Source: Longimicrobium sp.
GTDB lineage: Bacteria; Gemmatimonadota; Gemmatimonadetes; Longimicrobiales; Longimicrobiaceae
DNA: 64,000 nucleotides
Assembly: GCA_036389135.1 (NCBI GenBank)
Contig: DASVQP010000030.1
Location: 1-64,000, forward strand
Direction of reading: 5' to 3'
Below the pieces are notes generated by a model. The model did not search any database. It saw only the letters and a program-made list of their open reading frames with translations, and had not been told where the DNA came from. Numbering within the stretch: position 1 is the first letter of the stretch; every line of letters begins with the position of its first letter. The position numbers were made by a program, and so were the translations under genes. Shown here one piece after another: positions 58,145-64,000 of the stretch.

Positions 58145-58849
58145 ATGATCCGACTGGGTGTGACCGGCACCGACACCGGGGTGGGGAAGACGATGATCGC
58201 CACCGTGCTCCTGCGCATCCTGCGCAGCCGCGGGCTGCGCGTGGCCGCCATGAAGCCGGTGGAAGCCGGCGTGAAGCCAGACGATCCCGCCAGCGACGCC
58301 CGCCGCCTTCAGGCCGCGGCCGGCGGCGGCGACCCAATCGCGGACGTGCGCCCCGTGCTGATCGCCGAACCGCTTGCGCCCTGGGTGGCCAGCGCGCGCG
58401 CCGGCACCGAGGTGGACCTGGGCTTGCTCGACGCCGCCTTCGCCCGCCTCGCGGAGGGGCGTGACGCCGTGCTGGTGGAGGGCGCCGGCGGCCTGCTCGT
58501 CCCCCTGACGCGCGACGTGGCGTTCGACGGGCTCTTTGTGCAGTGGGAACTGGACGTGGTGGTGGTGGCGGGGAACCGCATGGGCGCCATCAACCACACC
58601 CTCCTCACCGTGCGCGCCGCCCACGACGCCGGCCTGCGCGTGCGCGGCGTCGTGCTCAACTCGCTGAGCCCCGAGACGCCCGGCATCGCCGAAGCCACCA
58701 ACCTGGAGGCCCTCTCCGAGCTCCTGGCCCCGGTCCCCGTCCTCGCCTTCCCCTGGCTGCGCAAGCCGGACGACGAGGCCTACGTGCTGGACGTGGCTCA
58801 GACCGCCGGCCTCGACGCGCTCCTCGGGGACCGCACGCCGCGCCCATAG
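58145..58849 (+). CDS. bioD: Dethiobiotin synthetase BioD
   Basis: A 234-residue ATP-dependent enzyme that closes the ureido ring of dethiobiotin from diaminopelargonic acid and CO2. The P-loop GTDTGVGKT (8-16), MKPVEAGV with the substrate-binding Lys37, the late VEGAGGLLVPL and VLNSLSPE are all present. Length is normal. No other bio genes are in the window, so the biotin genes are dispersed. The divergent Bax-inhibitor gene starts about 205 bases upstream. A terminator follows. Confidence 0.92.
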   Translation: MIRLGVTGTDTGVGKTMIATVLLRILRSRGLRVAAMKPVEAGVKPDDPASDARRLQAAAGGGDPIADVRPVLIAEPLAPWVASARAGTEVDLGLLDAAFARLAEGRDAVLVEGAGGLLVPLTRDVAFDGLFVQWELDVVVVAGNRMGAINHTLLTVRAAHDAGLRVRGVVLNSLSPETPGIAEATNLEALSELLAPVPVLAFPWLRKPDDEAYVLDVAQTAGLDALLGDRTPRP

Positions 58850-58868
58850 CAGTCACGCAGAAAACCGG

Positions 58869-58897
58869 AAGCGCCCGGCCTCACGTCTGGGCGCTTT
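58869..58897 (+). terminator. Hairpin terminator after bioD
   Basis: AAGCGCCC (58869-58876) pairs with GGGCGCTT (58889-58896) across a 12-base loop, followed by TTGTA. It begins 20 bases after the bioD stop. Confidence 0.65.
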
Positions 58898-58909
58898 GTA
58901 CGTGCCGAA

Positions 58910-59013
58910 AGTTCGACTGAATGTCTACCTTTTGCCAGGGCGCGATTGACGCCTATCCCGCGAACAGCTACCTTTTTTTGACAGAAGTTCGACAAAAAGT
59001 CTACCTTTCGCCA
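58910..59013 (+). promoter_or_regulatory. Direct repeats in the abiE promoter region
   Basis: AGTTCGACTGAATGTCTACC plus TTTTGCCA (58910-58937) recurs as AGTTCGACAAAAAGTCTACC plus TTTCGCCA (58986-59013), a 28-base direct repeat with five differences, 76 bases apart. The second copy ends two bases before the ATG of the antitoxin, and a TTTTTTTGACAG -35-like box precedes it. AbiEi proteins bind repeats in their own promoter, so these are likely its operators. Confidence 0.7.
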
Positions 59014-59015
59014 AC

Positions 59016-59591
59016 ATGCCTGGCATAGTGCACAACGCGATCTACGAGATCGCCGAGGAACAGAACGGCTACGTCACCGCTGCCCAGGCCGTGGATGCGG
59101 AGATCGACCCTCGTACGCTCGCGAAGATGGCGGAGAGAGGAGTACTGGAACGGGTGAGCTGGGGTTTGTACCGCCTGACCCGCTTTCCGCACTCCACCTT
59201 CGATCAGTACGTCGAGGCGACCCTCTGGCCGCTCTCCGCCCGCGCCGTGATCTCGCACGAGTCCGCACTGGTACTCTACGGCCTTTCGGATGTGAATCCG
59301 GCCCAGGTCCACGCCACGGTCCCGAAGTCCTTTCGCGTCAGGCGAGAGGTGCCGAAGTGGCTCGTGCTCCATCGCGCCGACCTGGACGACGCGGACTGGC
59401 ACGTGTACGAGGGCGTTCCCGCTACCACCGCTGAGCGCACCATCCGCGACTGCCACGCCGCCCATCTCGGTCCGGCGCTGGTTCGCCAGGCGATACGCGA
59501 CGGCCGGCGCACAGGCTTCTTGCGAGCGAGCCGAGCCGACTCGCTCGAAAGGGAGTTGCTGGGGGGAGTCCGGAACACTGAGGATTCGTGA
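59016..59591 (+). CDS. AbiEi-type antitoxin / transcriptional repressor
   Basis: A 191-residue AbiEi-like protein. The N-terminal winged-helix domain (GYVTAAQAVDAEIDPRTLAKMAERGVL, about residues 18-44, then WGLYRL) is followed by the antitoxin domain with ARAVISHESALVLYGLSDVNP (about 75-95). Members repress their operon and block the paired nucleotidyltransferase toxin. The stop overlaps the GTG of the toxin gene. ATG 59016 lies directly after the second direct repeat. Confidence 0.85.
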   Translation: MPGIVHNAIYEIAEEQNGYVTAAQAVDAEIDPRTLAKMAERGVLERVSWGLYRLTRFPHSTFDQYVEATLWPLSARAVISHESALVLYGLSDVNPAQVHATVPKSFRVRREVPKWLVLHRADLDDADWHVYEGVPATTAERTIRDCHAAHLGPALVRQAIRDGRRTGFLRASRADSLERELLGGVRNTEDS

Positions 59592-60439
59592 AGAAGCCCG
59601 TCAGGCCCCCGGTGTCGGAAAGGACGCTGACAAAGTACGTCATCGCCTACGCACGGGAGACGGGAGCGGACGTTGCCCGTGTAAGGCGGGGGATCTCGTT
59701 CATGGCGATCGCCGGAGCCCTGCGCCAGACTCCCCGCGACAGCGGAGACGCGCCGGCTTTCGTCCTAAAGGGTGGAGTCGCGCTCGAGTTGCGCCTTCGC
59801 GACAGGGCTCGGGCAACGAAGGATCTCGACGTCATCCTGAATCGGCACCAGGGCGAGCTGCTGGAAGAGCTGGAAGACTCCCTCGCCAGATCGTATGAAG
59901 GCTTCACCTTCCGCCGGAAGGGGGAAGAGCTCCGGATGAAGAACGGTGCTGTGCGCGTGAAGGTCCAGGTTTCGTTCCACGGTCGCGAGTGGGGTACCTT
60001 GGAGGTGGACGTCGCGCGCAACGAAGGCGAGACCGAGGTGGACCTCCTGCCAGGGCTCCCCTTGCTCGACGACTTCGGGATCACGGGACCCGAGGAAGTG
60101 GAATGCTTGTCTCTCCGGCACCACATCGCCCAGAAATTCCATGCGATGAGCAAGCCGGCACCCGCGGGGAGGAGAAACGACCGGTTCCGCGATCTTGTTG
60201 ACCTCCTGCTGATGCGGGCGCTGGTAACGAACTACGCGGCCTTGAGAGAAGCGTGCGAAGAGGTGTTCGCGCGCCGCGCGACCCATGAGTGGCCTCCCGT
60301 GATCGTGCCCCCTGCGGAGTGGCGAGAACCCTTCGCGCGTATGGCGGCGGAGAACGAGCTGCCGATTCGCGATTTCGACGCCGCCGTCGTGGAGATCCGG
60401 AGGTTCGTGGAAGAGGTGAGTTCGGCAACAGCGGAGTAG
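59588..60439 (+). CDS. AbiEii-type nucleotidyltransferase toxin
   Basis: A 283-residue nucleotidyltransferase toxin of the type IV AbiE system, used against phage and for plasmid maintenance. FVLKGGVALELRL (59-71) holds the GG/S motif and ATKDLDVIL (76-84) the catalytic acidic pair (Asp79 and Asp81). A third conserved segment, HHIAQKFHAM...RNDRFRDLVDL (about 178-201), is the usual K-x3-R-x3-RxKDxxD region. GTG 59588 overlaps the antitoxin stop (GTGA). Its composition is slightly less GC-rich than neighbouring genes, fitting a mobile accessory pair. Confidence 0.85.
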   Translation: MKKPVRPPVSERTLTKYVIAYARETGADVARVRRGISFMAIAGALRQTPRDSGDAPAFVLKGGVALELRLRDRARATKDLDVILNRHQGELLEELEDSLARSYEGFTFRRKGEELRMKNGAVRVKVQVSFHGREWGTLEVDVARNEGETEVDLLPGLPLLDDFGITGPEEVECLSLRHHIAQKFHAMSKPAPAGRRNDRFRDLVDLLLMRALVTNYAALREACEEVFARRATHEWPPVIVPPAEWREPFARMAAENELPIRDFDAAVVEIRRFVEEVSSATAE

Positions 60440-60496
60440 CGAGCGTGACCCCGTGGAGCCGTTTGGTACGTTTATGGGCAACCCGGCCGCACACCT

Positions 60497-62521
60497 TCAA
60501 AAGAGCTGGATCTGGAACCGGATCAAACGCCCGGGCTGCGGCAGGCCACACTGATCGTACCGGGTCGCATCGCCCACGTTGTCCGCCGCGACGCGCGCTT
60601 CCAGGCGCCGGAGCCAGGAAGTTGCGCGCAGTGCCCACGTCTTGGAGAGTGAAAGGTTGATCTGCGTGCCCGCATTCAGCCGTGCATCGTCGCCGGTGCC
60701 GGGGTGGATGCAGAACTGGTCGCCGGTGTAGTCGGCCTCCGCCGTGGCGCGGAGACCGAGCGCGAGCGGAAAGCGCGCCTCCGCGTGGCCAAAGAGCTCG
60801 GGAAGGTTTTCCGGCCGGTGCGTCGCCCCCGCCGCGGTATCCGTCAGGTCGACGGACTGGATCGTCAGATCGCCCGCGAGCGCGACGGAGCCGAGCTGCT
60901 GCGTCGCCAGCAGCTCCACGCCCTGGCTGGTGAGCCGGTTGCGGTTCACGCGCAGGAACTTGCGGTCGGGGAGGGTGATGCGGACCACCGCATCGTCGAG
61001 CTGGTGGCGGAACACCACCGCCTGGATCTCTCCCGCGCCGATCCGCGTCGTCACTCCGGACTCCAGCGCGACGAGCTTCTCGGGCCGGAGGTTCGGGTTG
61101 GGCTGGAAGCGGTTGAGGGCGCCGGAGTAGAGCTCCCGGAGCGAGGGGAAGCGGCCGCGGCGGCTGGCGCCCGCGTGCAGGAGGGTGTTCCCGCGGTTCA
61201 GCGCCGCGCTGAGGCCGATCCGCGCCCCCCACTCCTCGAGACGGTCCTGGCGCGGCTCGCGTCCCCCCGACTCCGGTGTCTCCGCGACGTCAAAGGCGCC
61301 GCCGACGCTCAGCCGCAAGCTGTGCGGGGTGCTGGCGGAGCCCACCAGCCGCCACTGGTTCTCCCCTCCGATGCTCAGCAGGCGCTGCCGGTAGCGCGCC
61401 TCCTCGCCGGGAAGGAGCTCGTCGTGGCGGACTTCGACGAGCGTGAAGGCGCCGCGCAGCTCGCCGCGCGACCCCACCGATTGGCCGGCGAGCAGCCGCA
61501 GCGTGAGCGTTCGATCCTTTCCGTCCTCGAAGCCGTTGGGCTCGCCGTACTCCCGCGACGGGTACGCGTCGATGTCCGTGCGCCCGGCGTCCACACCGAT
61601 GCTCATCTCCACGTCGCCGAAGCCGCCGAGCGGGGAGGCGCGATTCCCCGTACCGGCCGACGCGACGGCGAGCGACCGGGAGACGCGCGGGTAGCGCCAG
61701 AACCGTGCATCCTCCACCCCCAGCTCCGCCGCGATCCCGCGCTCCGCCCGGAGAGCCGACCCGGAGAACGCCATCCACGCACCACCATCCCCCTGGTAGC
61801 GGACGCTGAGGAAGCCGTTCCGATCGCGCACGTCGGTGTTCAGCCGCAGCCCATCGGTGGGCACGGGCTCGACGACGCCTCGCGCGAGCGGCTGTCCCGG
61901 CGAATCCCGGAACGCGCCGCCCGCCCGAAGCAGCCACGCGCCACCCCGCGCGGTGCCCGGCAGGCTCACCGCCGCCGACCCGCCGTATCCGCCGACGTGG
62001 TCGATGCCGGACGCCACCCGCAGAGAAGGGCTCCCTGGCTGCAGCGACGACCTGCCCACGTCTACCTCGACAACCCCCCCGAGCACGTTGGAACCGTAGA
62101 GCATTGACGAGAGCCCGCGGACGAAGCTGATCTCCTGCACGCTGGCCGCGGGAAGCACCGAAACGTCAGTCCGCGCATCCCACGCGAGGTTCAGCGGCAC
62201 TCCGTCCACCAAGACCGCGACCTGCCGTGACTCCGAGCCGCGAGCCGAGATCTCCGCTTCGCCGCGCGAGTTCGTCCGCACGTGCAGCATCGGGATCTCC
62301 CGGAACATCTCCGCGACCGTCGGCGCCACGGGCAGCGCCAGCGAATCGACACGCACCTCGATCGCGCTCGATCCACCCACCGTCGTGACGGGACGGGTCG
62401 CGACCACGCGGATCTCCGGAACGCGGTGGACGGCGGAGTCGCGGCGCGCGGCATCGCCCGACTGCGCCCACGCATCGGCGACAGTCATGCTGGCGAGGCA
62501 GGCGAGTCCCACGAACCTCAT
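60497..62521 (-). CDS. TonB-dependent outer-membrane receptor
   Basis: A 674-residue receptor with a signal peptide (about 1-21), a plug domain (about residues 35-150: PTVAEMFREIPMLHVRTNSR, AVLVDGVPLNL, ISFVRGLSSMLYGSNVLGGV) and a 22-strand barrel ending in aromatic RFQIQLF, as BAM substrates do. SLYGS and GGVV are the typical plug loops. The cargo is unknown; size and plug resemble vitamin B12 or siderophore receptors. It is the second gene of a coupled unit after the DUF4105 gene (ATGA overlap). Confidence 0.88.
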   Translation of the reverse strand: MRFVGLACLASMTVADAWAQSGDAARRDSAVHRVPEIRVVATRPVTTVGGSSAIEVRVDSLALPVAPTVAEMFREIPMLHVRTNSRGEAEISARGSESRQVAVLVDGVPLNLAWDARTDVSVLPAASVQEISFVRGLSSMLYGSNVLGGVVEVDVGRSSLQPGSPSLRVASGIDHVGGYGGSAAVSLPGTARGGAWLLRAGGAFRDSPGQPLARGVVEPVPTDGLRLNTDVRDRNGFLSVRYQGDGGAWMAFSGSALRAERGIAAELGVEDARFWRYPRVSRSLAVASAGTGNRASPLGGFGDVEMSIGVDAGRTDIDAYPSREYGEPNGFEDGKDRTLTLRLLAGQSVGSRGELRGAFTLVEVRHDELLPGEEARYRQRLLSIGGENQWRLVGSASTPHSLRLSVGGAFDVAETPESGGREPRQDRLEEWGARIGLSAALNRGNTLLHAGASRRGRFPSLRELYSGALNRFQPNPNLRPEKLVALESGVTTRIGAGEIQAVVFRHQLDDAVVRITLPDRKFLRVNRNRLTSQGVELLATQQLGSVALAGDLTIQSVDLTDTAAGATHRPENLPELFGHAEARFPLALGLRATAEADYTGDQFCIHPGTGDDARLNAGTQINLSLSKTWALRATSWLRRLEARVAADNVGDATRYDQCGLPQPGRLIRFQIQLF

Positions 62522-63345
62522 TGCCCGTGCTCGCGAATGCGCAGCGAAAAGGCGGGATCTTCGGCGTGCTTGAGGGCGCGCTCGTTGATGTGGAAGCGCT
62601 CGCGGGCCTGCGCGAAGGGAAGGTCGGTGTCGATCAGCCCCAGGTCGTAGGCCAGCGCGTCGGAGTAGCCGGGGAGGAGGGTGCGCGGGCTCCACGGCAC
62701 CCGGCGCGGCGCGATGCGGTTGACGTGGCGAACCAGGTTGCTGGTGCAGTTGCTGGTGAGGGTGTTGTAGAACTCGGGGCGCTCGCGCAGCTCGGTGGCG
62801 CGCCGCAGCACGTCCTCCAGCATCGCGCGCACCTGCGCCGGGGTGGCGCGGACGGGGTAGAGGTACACCTGGTCGCGGCGGTGGCTGGTGCGCACCGTCA
62901 CCACGTCGCGCTCGTCGGCCAGCACGTAGATCAGCTCATACCGCTTCAGCAGCCCCTTCAGCGGCGAGAACGTCTCCCCCTTTTCCTTGCGGATCTCCAC
63001 CGACGCGGCCAGGAACTGCCCGTCGTCGAAGCCGAACGACACAAAGGTGTGCGCCGGCCCGCGCCAGTCGTCCTCGAACGGCTCCACCGCGTACCACGCC
63101 GTGCGCAGCCGCCGCAGGTCGTACGCGCGGTCCTCCCACGCCACGGTGTAATCGCTCTCCGTCCGGTAGCGCGCGTTGCGGACGTTGTGGACGACCACCG
63201 AGTCGCCCTTCAGCTCGGCCCACGCCAGGCGCGCGTTGTCTGGCGTCCAGTCGCGCGTGTTGGAGGGCCGCACCCGGCTCCACGCCGCCAGCGCGACGAC
63301 GAGTATGGCGGCCGCGATCGCCCAGCGGGCGGATGGAAGGTGCAT
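62518..63345 (-). CDS. DUF4105-like membrane-anchored protein
   Basis: A 275-residue protein with one N-terminal membrane helix (about residues 8-26). The rest is periplasmic and has the DUF4105 pattern: HTFVSFGFDDGQFLAASVEI (about 94-113), DVVTVRTSHRRDQVYLYPV and FYNTLTSNCTSNLVRH (about 206-221, with the conserved NCT). The cysteine looks like a papain-type nucleophile, so a peptidase or acyltransferase role is possible but unproven. It is coupled to the TonB receptor downstream. ATG 63345 is chosen. Confidence 0.78.
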   Translation of the reverse strand: MHLPSARWAIAAAILVVALAAWSRVRPSNTRDWTPDNARLAWAELKGDSVVVHNVRNARYRTESDYTVAWEDRAYDLRRLRTAWYAVEPFEDDWRGPAHTFVSFGFDDGQFLAASVEIRKEKGETFSPLKGLLKRYELIYVLADERDVVTVRTSHRRDQVYLYPVRATPAQVRAMLEDVLRRATELRERPEFYNTLTSNCTSNLVRHVNRIAPRRVPWSPRTLLPGYSDALAYDLGLIDTDLPFAQARERFHINERALKHAEDPAFSLRIREHGQ

Positions 63346-63553
63346 GCGGAAAAGGACTTGGCGATGGGTGAACCCCGGTCGCATACAACTTCACGCACCG
63401 GAGCCTCTTGTCCCCGACGTGCGCACACCCCGTTATACGGCAGCGCACCCAGTGGCGGTGGTACAGAATGGATGCCATGTGCAACAACTCGCAACCGTCA
63501 CGGGACGATCCACCCAGGTACCATCACGCGGCGCTTACAGTCATCAAACAGGT

Positions 63554-64000
63554 TCAGTGGGCGGCGGCCACTCCTGGAGCCGCCTCAGCCCGGCGGGTCG
63601 TGACCGTCGTGCCGACCACGAGCGCTGCGATCACCAGCATACCGGTCCCGGCCAGGAAGGCCGTCGCGTAGCCATGAGTCACGGCCTCATTCGCCCGCGC
63701 CACGATGGCGGCATCAGTGCCGCGCTCCTGAAGGATCCGAGCGGCGCCAGAGAGGCGGCTGTTTGCCGCGAGGTTGGAAATCGTCCCAAGGACAGCCACT
63801 CCCAGCGCGGCGCCGATCTGCTGGGCCGTGTTGAGCATGGCCGCGGCCACGCCCGCCCGCTCCGCCTCGACCCGGTGTACCGAGGTGAGCGTAAGTGGCA
63901 TGAATCCCATTCCGAGCCCGAAGTACGTCAGAAAGAGCCCCGGTAGCACGTGACCGCCGTACGAGGAACCCGGAGTGAGCCGCGAGAGCCACAGCATCGC
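63554..64000 (-). CDS. MFS exporter (DHA2-like), C-terminal part, partial at window edge
   Basis: Only the last 150 or so residues are inside the window; the gene continues beyond 64000. LFLTYFGLGMGFMPLTLTSVHRVEAERAGVAAAMLNTAQQIGAALGVAVLGTI is the typical helix 11-12 region of 14-helix DHA2 drug exporters (EmrB/QacA), with the G-x-x-x-A-x-x-x-N-x-x-x-Q-x-G signature. The final helix is TAFLAGTGMLVIAALVVGTTV. It would export drugs by proton antiport. Confidence 0.85.
   Translation of the reverse strand, partial: AMLWLSRLTPGSSYGGHVLPGLFLTYFGLGMGFMPLTLTSVHRVEAERAGVAAAMLNTAQQIGAALGVAVLGTISNLAANSRLSGAARILQERGTDAAIVARANEAVTHGYATAFLAGTGMLVIAALVVGTTVTTRRAEAAPGVAAAH

Noticed and set aside
1-64000. 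tRNA and rRNA genes
   Set aside because: Reading both strands by eye I found no convincing cloverleaf or rRNA core sequence; a covariance-model scan would settle this.

Overview
The window is about 64 kb of very GC-rich bacterial chromosome, gene-dense and mostly composed of short operons. Many lipoproteins and outer-membrane-type proteins, a secretin-based pilus system, TonB and YadA-like proteins show a diderm cell. The PadR plus duplicated-permease modules, the abundant hairpin repeats and the codon bias fit Gemmatimonadota (Longimicrobium-like) best. That placement is an inference; there is no rRNA in the window.

Layout. 0.2-6.1 kb: type IV pilus assembly genes pilM-N-O-P-Q, divergent from two minor-prepilin genes. 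6.2-19.3 kb: a class I lanthipeptide cluster, the most remarkable part of the window. It holds an 80-residue precursor whose core has 13 cysteines at strict three-residue spacing, a dehydratase split into two genes, a LanC cyclase with a Cys-Cys-Gly zinc motif, a subtilisin-like protease, an ABC exporter without a peptidase domain, a HlyD adaptor and two glycosyltransferase-like proteins. A broken transposase lies just beyond it. 20.2-23.7 kb: a lipoprotein, an unknown protein, an MglA-like GTPase and a type IV pilin. 24-36 kb: lipoproteins, a YadA-head/S74 chaperone surface protein, an HprK-like kinase next to a 47-residue lasso-leader-like peptide, a DPP III-like metallopeptidase, an aldo/keto reductase and assorted housekeeping-type genes. 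36-37 kb: a two-gene unit with a possible TIR/deoxyribosyltransferase-like protein. 38-44 kb: a Vps62-like lipoprotein, an M20 peptidase, a dihaem cytochrome c, a GNAT acetyltransferase and an M23 peptidase. 44.5-52.8 kb: two PadR/ABC-permease modules flanking a DarTG toxin-antitoxin pair. 52.8-64 kb: paralogous secreted repeat proteins, an FAD oxidoreductase, a ferritin-like protein with a histone-H1-like tail, a Bax-inhibitor-1 homologue, bioD, an AbiE toxin-antitoxin pair, a TonB receptor and the end of an MFS exporter.

How the genes work together. In the lanthipeptide cluster the minus-strand run lanA - lanB(N) - lanB(C) - lanC - glycosyltransferase would make and modify the peptide. The facing plus-strand run ABC transporter - HlyD - protease would export it and remove its leader. 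In the pilus region PilM/N/O/P form the inner-membrane alignment complex and PilQ the outer-membrane pore. The pilin at 23.3 kb and the minor prepilins share a similar upstream element that looks like an ECF-sigma promoter.

Non-coding structure is rich: at least five full copies and two half copies of a 75-95 bp inverted-repeat element, two copies of a modular hairpin element, 7-bp and 9-bp tandem repeats, and several palindromes next to regulator genes. I saw no rRNA, tRNA or CRISPR array.
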